DNA from: a virus
Reading direction: 5' to 3' (one strand)
Virus record (IMG/VR): IMGVR_UViG_3300032235_000911
Coordinates: 31,645 to 95,644 of that record
Length of the DNA: 64,000 nt
A program made the translations under genes and the position numbers. The notes beneath the pieces are model-generated. The model was given only the letters and a program-made list of their open reading frames with translations, was not told the origin of the DNA and searched no databases. Each line of letters opens with the position of its first letter. Position 1 is the first letter of the stretch. Shown here one piece after another: positions 38,339 through 45,761 of this stretch.

Positions 38339-38971
38339 TTAGGAATCTTCTTCACTATCTAAAACTTCTTGGTAATCCCAAAAAATCTGTTCTAGTCTTG
38401 TAGACATTTCATACTTTCCATTTATAAAATCTACAAGACCAACTTTATATAAGTCAATGGTAATTTGTTCTGCGCTTTCGTGCGCTGCATTGTGTAATTG
38501 TACGGCAGTTTTTTCATTATTTCCAGTAAATAAATATAAATTTCTTATATCATTGTTTTGTTTATTTTTATCTATGTGATGTACGATTTCATCTTTTTCA
38601 AGAAATCTACCGATCTCTTTTTCCATAACTAAAATATGTTCAAAAATATAATTTCCGCCTTTTCTATCTTTTTTTCTTGGATGATCTTCATCGACAATTA
38701 TCTGTCGATAGCCTCTACCTTGATTGTATCTAACACCACCATTATTAATTTTTCTTAGAGATGTTCTTATATTTTTTTTATGTTCTTCTGAATATTTCTT
38801 ACCAGTTTGCTTCATTTTAGTTGAGCAAGATTTACAACGGTGTTTATTACTAATTGCCTCTTTTCTTACCGCACTTGAATAAGGTATCTCCCTCTCTCGT
38901 TTACAAAATTCGCACTCAACTAAAACTATCTTTTCAAACCATGTGCCTTCTTTTACTATGCTTTTAATCAT
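38339..38971 (-). CDS. HNH homing endonuclease
   Basis: 210 aa. N-terminal zinc-binding part: CEFCKRE...CKSC. HNH core: FEHILVMEKEIGRFLEKDEI and VHHIDKNKQNNDIRNLYLF, the same subfamily as the HNH at 29657-30232. The ATG at 38971 has GGGAG 8 nt upstream. A TATAAT lies at 38990-38995 and could be its own -10 element. It sits between PhoH and the HExxH gene with no other purpose evident, as expected of a mobile free-standing endonuclease. Confidence 0.8.
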   Translation of the reverse strand: MIKSIVKEGTWFEKIVLVECEFCKREREIPYSSAVRKEAISNKHRCKSCSTKMKQTGKKYSEEHKKNIRTSLRKINNGGVRYNQGRGYRQIIVDEDHPRKKDRKGGNYIFEHILVMEKEIGRFLEKDEIVHHIDKNKQNNDIRNLYLFTGNNEKTAVQLHNAAHESAEQITIDLYKVGLVDFINGKYEMSTRLEQIFWDYQEVLDSEEDS

Positions 38972-39021
38972 TTTTATTTCTCCCACTTCATTATATAGTG
39001 TTGAAAAAATAAAAAAGCAAC

Positions 39022-40353
39022 CTAAAGAATACTTGCGGCCAAACTTGCAACGGAACTCCGCTCGCCCTTCTGCAAAGTTATATGACCGGCTAATTCAAAG
39101 TCTTTGAACTTCTCAACGGCATAAGTTAAACCGTTTGTAGTGGCATCAACATAGGCATTATCGATCTGTTCAATATCGCCAGTTAGGATGATTTTTGTAT
39201 CTTCACCGACGCGAGTTACGATAGTTTTTAGTTCGTGCATTGAAAGATTTTGTGCTTCGTCGATAATGATAAATGCGTTGCTGATCGAGCGTCCGCGAAT
39301 GAAAGTAAGCGCTTCCATTTCGATTGTTCCCTTCTCAACAAGCATTTTTAGATGCTCTTTGTCGTCGCCCATTAGGAACTCAAGATTGTCTTGAACTGGA
39401 GCGAGCCAAGGTGTCATTTTCTCTTCAAGAGTGCCTGGTAGGAAGCCGATATCGCGGCCCATAGGCTGCACAGGACGCGATACAATGAGTTTCTTGTAGG
39501 TTGTGTCCGCAAGGATCTGTTGAAGCGCTGCAGCGATGGCTATGAGCGTTTTACCGCCGCCTGCACGACCAAGAATCGATACAATCTTGATATCTGGGTC
39601 CATGAGCATATCGAGTGCGAAGTGTTGTTCTTTGTTTTTTGCACGGATATCCCAGACACCGTCTGAGAACTCTTGAACCTTGCGTAGTGCATGGTTATAG
39701 TTCTTAAACTTAGCAAGCGCAGTCTTTTTTTCGTTAGCATTTGAAACAAGCATTACGAATTGATTTGGATATAATCTCTTATCTTTTTCGGCAATATAAA
39801 GTTTTTCACCTTGATAAAAACGGTCAATAATCGCATCGTCTACGAGGTGAGTTGTAAAGCCGGTATAGACTTCTTCAAGTTTTTCTACGACCTGGTTTGG
39901 GACATAATCTTCAGTTAGAAGACCAAGAGCATCGCACTTTACGCGAACATTAATATCTTGTGAAACAAGAATAACTTGTGGTTTTTCTTTTAGTGTTTCG
40001 TCGCTTTCTGTGATTGTTTTAACAGTAAAAGCAGTACAAATGATTTGATTATCTGGATCAGACCAGGTCAAGTTATCTGGCAATAACTCTTGTTCTGCCG
40101 AAAGAACTGTTAGTGTTCCAAGGGCTTTTCCAAGCTTGATTCCGGTGGCCAAACTACCCTTCTCGCGTAGTTCGTCAAGGATACGGATTGTTTGACGAGC
40201 GTGGGCACCAACGCCATCTTGACGCTTTTTGTGCTTGTCTACTTCCTCAAGAACCTTGAGTGGAAGTACTACGTCGTTCTTTTTATAACTGTATAGTGCA
40301 TTTGGATCGCTTAGTAGAACGTTCGTATCAAGAACGTAGATTTTTTTTGACAT
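39022..40353 (-). CDS. phoH: PIN-PhoH family ATPase/RNase
   Basis: 443 aa, a PhoH2-type fusion. Residues 1-140 form a PIN ribonuclease domain (IYVLDTNVLLSDP, SWSDPDNQII-like region, SQDINVRVKC). Residues ~235-443 are a PhoH ATPase with Walker A GRAGGGKT at 262-269 and Walker B AFIIIDEAQN at 360-369. PhoH proteins are very common in T4-like phages; the family is linked to RNA unwinding and cleavage, but its phage role is not settled. It overlaps purB by 26 nt and has its own SD (AGGGA). Confidence 0.9.
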   Translation of the reverse strand: MSKKIYVLDTNVLLSDPNALYSYKKNDVVLPLKVLEEVDKHKKRQDGVGAHARQTIRILDELREKGSLATGIKLGKALGTLTVLSAEQELLPDNLTWSDPDNQIICTAFTVKTITESDETLKEKPQVILVSQDINVRVKCDALGLLTEDYVPNQVVEKLEEVYTGFTTHLVDDAIIDRFYQGEKLYIAEKDKRLYPNQFVMLVSNANEKKTALAKFKNYNHALRKVQEFSDGVWDIRAKNKEQHFALDMLMDPDIKIVSILGRAGGGKTLIAIAAALQQILADTTYKKLIVSRPVQPMGRDIGFLPGTLEEKMTPWLAPVQDNLEFLMGDDKEHLKMLVEKGTIEMEALTFIRGRSISNAFIIIDEAQNLSMHELKTIVTRVGEDTKIILTGDIEQIDNAYVDATTNGLTYAVEKFKDFELAGHITLQKGERSSVASLAASIL

Positions 40354-41659
40354 TATTTGGTTTCCCTGTGTAATCGCTAACCCTTAAACTCAATATTTTT
40401 TCTTTTATTGTATCACTAATATGGAGATTTTCTAAAGTATTTTTTAATTTTTCTGCTGTTAGGGTTGCTCCTCTAGTTACTTCCTTAACTAGGTCGTAGG
40501 CGTTTTTTACATTCTCTTTTCTTAAGAGAGTCTGGATGCCTTCCGCGACCAGTTCGGGATATTTTTCCAGATCCTTTTGAATATTTTCCTCATTTATTTG
40601 TAGTTTTTTGAGTCCATCAACTATGTTTTTGGCTGCTAAAACAACATGTCCAAAAGGTACTCCAAGATTTCTTACGACGGTTGAATCGCTTAAATCTCGT
40701 TGTAGTCTTGAGACTTGTAACTTGCTGCTCATGAAGTTAAAAATAGCGTTTGCATACTCTAAATTACCTTCTGCGTTTTCAAATTCAATAGGGTTTATCT
40801 TCTGTGGCATAGTAGAAGAACCTACTTCTTCTGGTCTTACAGATTTTTTAAAATAACCATATGAAGTGTATAACCAAATGTCTCTTGAAAAGTTAATAAG
40901 AATATTATTAATCCTTACAACTGTCGCAAAATACTCAGCAAGCCAGTCATTATTGTCGACTTGAGTTGTGATTTCTGAGCGAAAAAGACCATAACTATTA
41001 CAAAAACTTTCAGCAAATTTGTTCCAATCGTGGTCAGGGTAAGCGAGATTGTGAGCATTCATGTTACCTACTGCTCCACCAAACTTAGCCTTGAAGGCGT
41101 GTACAAAAAGTTTCTCAAACTGTTCTTGTAAACGGTAAATAAATACCTCAATTTCCTTTCTTAGAACCGTTGGAACGGCGGCTTGACCATGAGTTCTTGC
41201 GGGGATTATAACATCACAACGCTCTGAGAACTTGATCATTTCCTTCTTTAGGACATGAAATTCTTTCACGAGATAGCCATTATCAAACTCGCGAATAGTG
41301 CGCGAAGTAGCGATACTATTGATGTCCTGGCTTGTCAGGCCAAAGTGAATATATTCTTTATATTGGGGAATACCCTGCATATCAAAACTTTCACGAATAT
41401 ACAGCTCAATAGCCTTTATGTCGTGACGAGTCTTCTTCTCTAAGCCTTGGATATAAGGTGGGACTATTGTGCTTTTGATTTGTTTTACAAGCCTAATTTC
41501 TTCTTTTGTAAGACCAAGTTTTAGTTCTTCTGCAAGTGCAAGGAAGTAATCAATTTCAATTTCTGTTTTTAGTTTTAACTGCGATTCCTCACTAAAATAC
41601 TTTGTAAGTTCCCGTGTTTTTTCACGGTAACGACCGTCAAGTGGGCTGATAGTTTCCAT
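40328..41659 (-). CDS. purB: Adenylosuccinate lyase
   Basis: 443 aa, typical length. The fumarase/aspartase-superfamily signature GSSTMPQKINPIEFENAEGN lies at 280-299, with HFGLTSQDI at 106-114 and the catalytic-histidine segment RTHGQAAVPT at 155-164. The enzyme splits adenylosuccinate to AMP and SAICAR to AICAR, releasing fumarate. No other purine gene is in the window. A phage copy would raise adenine nucleotide supply. Its start overlaps the SpoU stop (TAATG). Confidence 0.9.
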   Translation of the reverse strand: METISPLDGRYREKTRELTKYFSEESQLKLKTEIEIDYFLALAEELKLGLTKEEIRLVKQIKSTIVPPYIQGLEKKTRHDIKAIELYIRESFDMQGIPQYKEYIHFGLTSQDINSIATSRTIREFDNGYLVKEFHVLKKEMIKFSERCDVIIPARTHGQAAVPTVLRKEIEVFIYRLQEQFEKLFVHAFKAKFGGAVGNMNAHNLAYPDHDWNKFAESFCNSYGLFRSEITTQVDNNDWLAEYFATVVRINNILINFSRDIWLYTSYGYFKKSVRPEEVGSSTMPQKINPIEFENAEGNLEYANAIFNFMSSKLQVSRLQRDLSDSTVVRNLGVPFGHVVLAAKNIVDGLKKLQINEENIQKDLEKYPELVAEGIQTLLRKENVKNAYDLVKEVTRGATLTAEKLKNTLENLHISDTIKEKILSLRVSDYTGKPNNVKKNLRS

Positions 41660-42216
41660 TACGCTGCCGCCTTTTTATTGTGCTTTGTAACAAAATCATT
41701 CATTGCAATAGAGCCGGCTACAGCAGCATTAAGACTACGGACAGATCCAAACTGAGGAATAAATACGAAATGATCGCATAAAGCAAGCGTTTCGGGTGTA
41801 ATCCCCACCCCTTCTTCACCAAGAATAAGAAGAGGATTCCGAGGCCATTCGAAATCATGAAGAGCAACAGAGGCAGGCACAGTATTTTCAAGAGCAACAA
41901 AGGTGTAGGTATCCTTTAGCTTTAGTAGCTCGTCACGATTCTTTAATCTTTTTACATCAGTGTAGTGATGTGTTCCTACTGTCCCTCGTCGATCCCATTG
42001 TTTGCTTCCAAGAAAAAATACCTCCCGCCCGTTAAACGCATTTGTGCTGCGGATGACAGACGAGAGGTTAAAATCACCTTGAAAATTTTCCATGAGTACG
42101 GCATATGGAAAGGCCTTTGATTGCAAATCTTGTCGAATTAATTCAGTTGTCCACTTAATTAGTCGGTCATTTTTATATGAATCAATGATGTTTCGGTTAT
42201 CAACTGTATTTTCCAT
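41659..42216 (-). CDS. SpoU/TrmH-type RNA 2'-O-methyltransferase
   Basis: 185 aa, SPOUT fold with the three motifs: NFNLSSVIRSTNAF-like motif 1 (FNLSSVIRSTNAF), motif 2 NPLLILGEEGVGITPETL, and motif 3 FGSVRSLNAAVAGSIAMNDF, which form the knot and SAM pocket. It probably methylates tRNA or rRNA. A phage with its own tRNAs could use it to modify them. It sits in an operon with purB and phoH. Confidence 0.85.
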   Translation of the reverse strand: MENTVDNRNIIDSYKNDRLIKWTTELIRQDLQSKAFPYAVLMENFQGDFNLSSVIRSTNAFNGREVFFLGSKQWDRRGTVGTHHYTDVKRLKNRDELLKLKDTYTFVALENTVPASVALHDFEWPRNPLLILGEEGVGITPETLALCDHFVFIPQFGSVRSLNAAVAGSIAMNDFVTKHNKKAAA

Positions 42217-42227
42217 ATGCCCTCCTT

Positions 42228-42443
42228 TTAGGACTCAAAACATTCGTCGATTACAGCAAGCGTATCGTATTTTGGATCCCACTTTTTATCCTGCCATGTA
42301 TTCATCATCTTGCGCCAAGTGTGAATTGGAATATGAATTTCATCGTTTCCGTGGCGTAGAAGAATAAAACTTTGACCAGCAATCATCTCCTCGTAACCAG
42401 AAGTCTTTGCCGCTTCGTCGTAGAACCAATTTAGTTTTGACAT
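42228..42443 (-). CDS. Small conserved hypothetical protein, 71 aa
   Basis: An acidic-aromatic protein (NWFYDEAAKTSG, FILLRHGNDEIHIPIHTWRK) with no known domain. GGAGG lies 4-8 nt before the ATG. It is the first gene after a strong terminator that contains a promoter, so it heads the unit that runs through SpoU, purB and phoH. Confidence 0.65.
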   Translation of the reverse strand: MSKLNWFYDEAAKTSGYEEMIAGQSFILLRHGNDEIHIPIHTWRKMMNTWQDKKWDPKYDTLAVIDECFES

Positions 42444-42458
42444 TTGCCCTCCAAGGCA

Positions 42459-42497
42459 ATAAAAAACCCTACAAGAGGCAATGTACCACTTGTAGGG
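42459..42497 (-). terminator. Rho-independent terminator
   Basis: Leftward transcripts form a perfect 9-bp stem CCCTACAAG/CTTGTAGGG with a 13-nt loop, followed by TTTTTTATT. It stops transcription after the restriction-nuclease gene ending at 42515. Confidence 0.9.
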
Positions 42498-42508
42498 AGT
42501 TAGGTCAA
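42480..42508 (-). promoter_or_regulatory. Sigma70-like promoter embedded in the terminator
   Basis: Minus-strand TTGACC, 17-nt spacer, TACATT. The predicted start (~42473) falls inside the second arm of the hairpin, so transcripts from upstream can terminate while transcripts from this promoter lack the first arm and cannot form the stem. Confidence 0.6.
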
Positions 42509-42514
42509 GGTGTT

Positions 42515-43072
42515 TTAAATAACTGTATCTGTTTCGCTTGTGTAGTAATCTTTAATCTCTTGTAGCTTGTTGCATAGTAAGCCAAACAAACCTTCTTCTG
42601 TTTCATTTATAAACAGAGTGTAACCTACCCTTCTTGCTGTCTCTACAAATACTCCACTTTGTCCTGATATTGTCTTTACTCCGTTAACTTCCCCATCGTA
42701 CTCAAAGGCTGGGCCTTCTAGATTAATAAGAATATTGCTCCGCGGGAAATTTAGTATAATCGCATAATCTCCATACTTATGGGCGCGCTCGACAGCGTTT
42801 TCATGTCCAGTTTGGAACTTATTTTCAGAACATCCAACAATTTTTCCATTATAACAAAGCCAACCACCATCTGGTTCAATTTGAGTTGGCTTTCCTGCCT
42901 TCGTCCTTGACGTTGTTGCCGTGCCGTACAAATCTTCTGTTGTAATGTACGGCTTTAGCGTAAACTCTGGGAATTCTGACACTGCTTTTTTTAAAGCACG
43001 AATAAAGATTTTTTCTGATTCCTCAGAATTATCGGTGATTGCTGCACGGCCTTTATTTTTTTGCATTGTCAT
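42515..43072 (-). CDS. EcoRI-like type II restriction endonuclease
   Basis: 185 aa. Residues 64-102 carry EPDGGWL, then GCSENKFQ, then ENAVERAHKYGDY. This parallels the catalytic segment of EcoRI (PDGG ... AEAKHQ ... NAIERSHKN); the PD-(D/E)XK triad would be D68, E83, K85. EcoRI is longer (277 aa), so this is a compact relative. The start lies 1 nt after the stop of a D12-class adenine methylase with GGGAG in that gene's last codons, the layout of a restriction-modification pair. Specificity cannot be read. Confidence 0.75.
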   Translation of the reverse strand: MTMQKNKGRAAITDNSEESEKIFIRALKKAVSEFPEFTLKPYITTEDLYGTATTSRTKAGKPTQIEPDGGWLCYNGKIVGCSENKFQTGHENAVERAHKYGDYAIILNFPRSNILINLEGPAFEYDGEVNGVKTISGQSGVFVETARRVGYTLFINETEEGLFGLLCNKLQEIKDYYTSETDTVI

Positions 43073-43073
43073 G

Positions 43074-43940
43074 TTATCTCCCTATGATAAGAAACTCTTT
43101 TGCCTTCTTGGCTTCAAAGCCAGTGGCTGTTTTTTTTCTTCTGCCAGCAGTATACGTCACATCATAGGTCTTGACAAGCATGTTATATTGCTTCTCGATA
43201 AGATAGTTTTCAAAAAACTGATCTCCCAAATCGCGATTCGTGATCCACGATTCTGCACCAGCAGATCTGCATGCTTCAGCAAAATCTACAACTTCCTTTT
43301 GCATATCATCATCAAAGTTTGTGGCATATTTTGTAAATCCGCCACGATATGGTGGATCCATGAAAACCCAGCTATTTGGTGTTACATGTGATAATACCTG
43401 TTTATAGTCACCGCAAAGTATTGTTGTATTTTGTAGAAGGTCGTGCCATTTTTTTACATTGTCTTTGTTATAAACTTCAGTAGTTTCATCCAGTAAGCCC
43501 GCTGGTGTTCCAAATCGATTGTTTGTATTTTTATTGATTTGCCAGATGCCATTGAAGCCCGTCTTCATCAAAAAATAAAGCACTGCACTTTCTTCTGTTT
43601 TTGTCCAATTTTTATAATCAAATGCATATTCTTTTCTTAGGTCAAAGTAAAACTTTTTTCTGTCTGCTTTTGATAGCGGCAGATACTGGTCTGATAACGT
43701 GTCTAGCTTATCTGTGAATGTCTGTAGATCGCTCTTTACGGATCGATATATGTCAATAATGTATTCATTTACATCATTAATGACAAATTTAGCTTTTGGA
43801 TTTATCTGTGCTGCTTTTAGGAAAACTGCTCCCCCGCCAAAAAACGGCTCAATGTATGTGTCAAAAGAGGCAGGTAACTCATCCTTGTAGTGCTTTAGCA
43901 TTTTATTTTTACCGCCAGCCCACATAAATAATGGTTTCAT
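43074..43940 (-). CDS. DNA N6-adenine methyltransferase, D12 (Dam) class
   Basis: 288 aa. It has the D12-class SAM motif at the N-terminus (PLFMWAGGKNKMLKHY, FxGGK type), the segment YIEPFFGGGAVFL, the KTGFNGIWQIN..NRFGTPAG target-recognition region and the catalytic VFMDPPYRGG (DPPY). It methylates adenine N6 at an unknown site. It precedes the EcoRI-like nuclease gene, so self-protection of phage DNA is the probable job. SD AAAGGAG, own promoter upstream. Confidence 0.9.
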   Translation of the reverse strand: MKPLFMWAGGKNKMLKHYKDELPASFDTYIEPFFGGGAVFLKAAQINPKAKFVINDVNEYIIDIYRSVKSDLQTFTDKLDTLSDQYLPLSKADRKKFYFDLRKEYAFDYKNWTKTEESAVLYFLMKTGFNGIWQINKNTNNRFGTPAGLLDETTEVYNKDNVKKWHDLLQNTTILCGDYKQVLSHVTPNSWVFMDPPYRGGFTKYATNFDDDMQKEVVDFAEACRSAGAESWITNRDLGDQFFENYLIEKQYNMLVKTYDVTYTAGRRKKTATGFEAKKAKEFLIIGR

Positions 43941-43970
43941 AAAAGCTCCTTTTATCTAGAAACGTAACAC

Positions 43971-43999
43971 ATCCTACGCCTGTTTATATTTCTTGTCAA
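43971..43999 (-). promoter_or_regulatory. Sigma70-like promoter for the methylase/nuclease pair
   Basis: Minus-strand consensus -35 TTGACA, 17-nt spacer, -10 TAGGAT. It begins right at the end of the ClpP gene and leads to the methylase start at 43940. Confidence 0.75.
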
Positions 44000-44602
44000 C
44001 TAGGCTAAAATTTCGTCAACCATTCCGTACTTTAGGCAAGTCTTTGCGTCAAACCACAGATCCCGCTTGAGCATTTCTTTGATTGTTTTCTCTGGGATTT
44101 TTGTGTGTTCCCGATAGATTCCGTAAATTGTTTCCATAAACAATGTGCTGTTCTTGAAGTCATCTACCATATCTTCGTACTTGCCCCAAACACCACCACT
44201 TAGTTGGTGAATTAGCATGTATCCATGCTTATTAATGTAACGCTTGCCGGTTGCAACAACGCTCATTAGCGTAGCAGCAGAAGCCGCAGATCCGTCTACA
44301 ATCGTATTTACAGGCACTTTGCAACTCCGAATGTAGTCAACGGCGGCAAAGCCGTCAAGAAGGCTTCCGCCTGGACTGTTGATGTGTAGTTTGATTGGTG
44401 GCGGTGGAATTTCATGGGTAGCACCCAGCGTGATTTGTTTGACTGCAATGTCCCGCAGCATTTTATTTAGTGATAATACGCTGTCTTTTGTTACTTCTGA
44501 GTAGAAAAGAATACGGCTTCCGCTGCTTTCAACACAGCAGCCGTCTTCGTCTTCTTCAACTTTCAGTGGCTTATTGCCCGGATTTTTTCCTAATGTAAAC
44601 AT
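44000..44602 (-). CDS. clpP: ClpP-like serine protease
   Basis: 200 aa from the ATG at 44602 (AAAGGAG 6 nt upstream). The ClpP fold is clear: IKLHINSPGGSLLDGFAAVD (substrate groove), VDGSAASAATLMSV with S108, YMLIHQLSGG with H132, and RDLWFDAKTCLKYGMVDEI with D181 as third triad residue. No ClpX/ClpA is seen, so it may pair with the host unfoldase. It lies outside the virion block, so a head-maturation role is less likely than intracellular proteolysis. Confidence 0.88.
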   Translation of the reverse strand: MFTLGKNPGNKPLKVEEDEDGCCVESSGSRILFYSEVTKDSVLSLNKMLRDIAVKQITLGATHEIPPPPIKLHINSPGGSLLDGFAAVDYIRSCKVPVNTIVDGSAASAATLMSVVATGKRYINKHGYMLIHQLSGGVWGKYEDMVDDFKNSTLFMETIYGIYREHTKIPEKTIKEMLKRDLWFDAKTCLKYGMVDEILA

Positions 44603-44621
44603 TTTGTTCTCCTTTACAAGA

Positions 44622-44650
44622 ATGATAGCACAAGTCCAAATAGATTTCAA
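44622..44650 (-). promoter_or_regulatory. Sigma70-like promoter for clpP
   Basis: Minus-strand TTGAAA, 17-nt spacer, TATCAT, starting directly after the T-run of the upstream terminator and 20 nt before the clpP start. Confidence 0.75.
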
Positions 44651-44680
44651 TAAAAAACCCTGCCTTTTTAGGGGCAGGGT
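44651..44680 (-). terminator. Rho-independent terminator
   Basis: Minus-strand stem ACCCTGCC/GGCAGGGT with an 8-nt loop followed by TTTTTATT. It ends the transcript of the 44705-44947 gene just before the clpP promoter. Confidence 0.9.
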
Positions 44681-44704
44681 CAGGAGGAGGGAGAATGAAA
44701 AAAG

Positions 44705-44947
44705 TTAGTTCTTTACTACTTCTTGCTCGGTCGAACCTTGTGAGAGTCCAAGGCGCTCGGCTAGTTGCGCATTTACTGCTACTAGCTTTGGAATATCACG
44801 GAGGAGGTTTGCAATATCCATAAGTGCTGCTACTGCATTGCTTACAACTTGATTGACTTGTGCTACTTGTTGTTCTGCGGGAGTGAGAGGACGAGCATCG
44901 GCGGGAGTCTTGGCTTCGCCGTTTAGTACGCTTAGTGTTTCAGACAT
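44705..44947 (-). CDS. Small hypothetical protein, 80 aa
   Basis: A helical protein with an Ala/Gln/Val-rich middle (QQVAQVNQVVSNAVAALMDI) and LAERLGLSQGS near the end. There is no known domain. AAAGGGA lies 7 nt before the ATG. It has its own terminator, and an AATAAATA late-promoter-like box lies 50 nt upstream. Confidence 0.6.
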   Translation of the reverse strand: MSETLSVLNGEAKTPADARPLTPAEQQVAQVNQVVSNAVAALMDIANLLRDIPKLVAVNAQLAERLGLSQGSTEQEVVKN

Positions 44948-44997
44948 TTTATTTCCCTTTCGTTAAGTTTTTAGAGTGCAAATCTCTTGCGCTCCAC

Positions 44998-45005
44998 TAT
45001 TTATT
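44998..45005 (-). promoter_or_regulatory. Possible T4-type late promoter box
   Basis: Minus strand AATAAATA matches the NATAAATA core of late promoters used by gp55-class sigma factors. It is 51 nt upstream of the 44947 start. AT-rich sequence makes chance matches easy. Confidence 0.35.
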
Positions 45006-45041
45006 TAAAATACCTATATTTTATTGCTATACTAGCAAAGT

Positions 45042-45119
45042 TGGTGGAGCGCCCGAGTACCGCCCTCGGCTGATTTCTGCTTGCAAAGCAGACGAACACA
45101 CTATGCATTCCCGCGCCCC
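45042..45119 (-). tRNA. Non-canonical tRNA-Ala (anticodon TGC), CCA encoded
   Basis: A full cloverleaf can be drawn on the minus strand. The acceptor stem GGGGCGC/GCGCTCC includes G3-U70, the alanine identity pair, then A73 and an encoded CCA. The anticodon arm is TCTGC-TTTGCAA-GCAGA (TGC) and the T-stem is CCGAG/CTCGG. The D-arm is weak (GAAT/GTTC, 9-nt loop without GG) and the T-loop is GGCGGTA instead of TTCRANN. It may be a divergent functional tRNA or a decaying one; standard tRNA models may miss it. Confidence 0.6.
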
Positions 45120-45136
45120 TCGCGGAGGAGATAACG

Positions 45137-45673
45137 ATGAAGACTATAACACAGAACTGTCAAAATTGTAACACTTTTTTTCAAGCACAACTTCGTGAAG
45201 TAAATAGAGGCAATGCTAAATATTGCTCAAAAAAATGTAGTGCCACTGGCGTAAAAAAGAAACTTTTACAAAAAGGAGTTGCCAGCAGAGAACATAACGT
45301 AGAATGTGCTTACTGCAAGAAAACATTCTACAAAAATGAATCAAAAATAAAAAATTCAAAAACAAATACACATTTTTGCTGTAGAGAACATAAAGATATC
45401 GGTCAAAGAATTGAGACTGGCATAAAACAAATCCAACCCAGCCACTACGGCGAAACATATACAGACTATCGCGCTCTTATTTTTCGCCATAAAGAGCATA
45501 AATGCGAACGCTGCAACTACGATAAACACCCAGAAGTTTTAGAAGTCCACCACAAAGACAGAAACCGTGAAAATAATACTGTTGAAAACTTAGAAGTTAT
45601 TTGCCCCAATTGCCATATGACTGAGCATTTCTTAAGTAAAGACGGCAAGTGGAAACTAAAACTAATAAAATAA
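45137..45673 (+). CDS. HNH homing endonuclease in the tRNA cluster
   Basis: 178 aa, the only rightward gene among leftward ones between 1 and 51.6 kb. Two Cys pairs near the N-terminus (CQNCNTFF...CSKKC) and a second set (CAYCKKTF) precede an HNH core: YRALIFRHKEHKCERCNYDK, VLEVHHKDRNRENNTVENLE, ICPNCHMTEHF. SD GGAGGAG lies 6 nt before the ATG. It is packed between tRNA-Ala (18 nt) and tRNA-Ser (2 nt), as expected for an element inserted into a tRNA array. Confidence 0.85.
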   Translation: MKTITQNCQNCNTFFQAQLREVNRGNAKYCSKKCSATGVKKKLLQKGVASREHNVECAYCKKTFYKNESKIKNSKTNTHFCCREHKDIGQRIETGIKQIQPSHYGETYTDYRALIFRHKEHKCERCNYDKHPEVLEVHHKDRNRENNTVENLEVICPNCHMTEHFLSKDGKWKLKLIK

Positions 45674-45675
45674 AG

Positions 45676-45760
45676 TGGAAAAAGAAAGATTCGAACTTTC
45701 GGAACCTTGCGGTTCGGCTATTTAGTAGATAGCTGCCTTCGACCACTCGGCCATTTTTCC
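45676..45760 (-). tRNA. Class II tRNA, probable tRNA-Ser with anticodon ACT
   Basis: Acceptor GGAAAAA/TTTTTCC, D-arm with GAGTGGTCGAA loop, anticodon arm GCTAT-CTACTAA-ATAGC (ACT), a long variable arm GAACC-GCAA-GGTTC, T-arm GAAAG-TTCGAAT-CTTTC. CCA is not encoded. The anticodon loop matches bacterial tRNA-Ser(GCT) except that position 34 is A, and the discriminator is A rather than the usual serine G. Fold confidence is high; amino-acid identity is less sure. Confidence 0.85.
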
Positions 45761-45761
45761 A

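Noticed and set aside
42921-43391. 156-codon rightward open frame over the methylase/nuclease genes
   Set aside because: Both leftward products have strong family motifs here.
45042-45119. tRNA-Cys(GCA) on the plus strand, from the arm TCTGC-TTGCAAA-GCAGA
   Set aside because: The plus strand gives no matching acceptor stem or T-arm. On the minus strand the same arm is TGC with a full acceptor stem, A73 and CCA.
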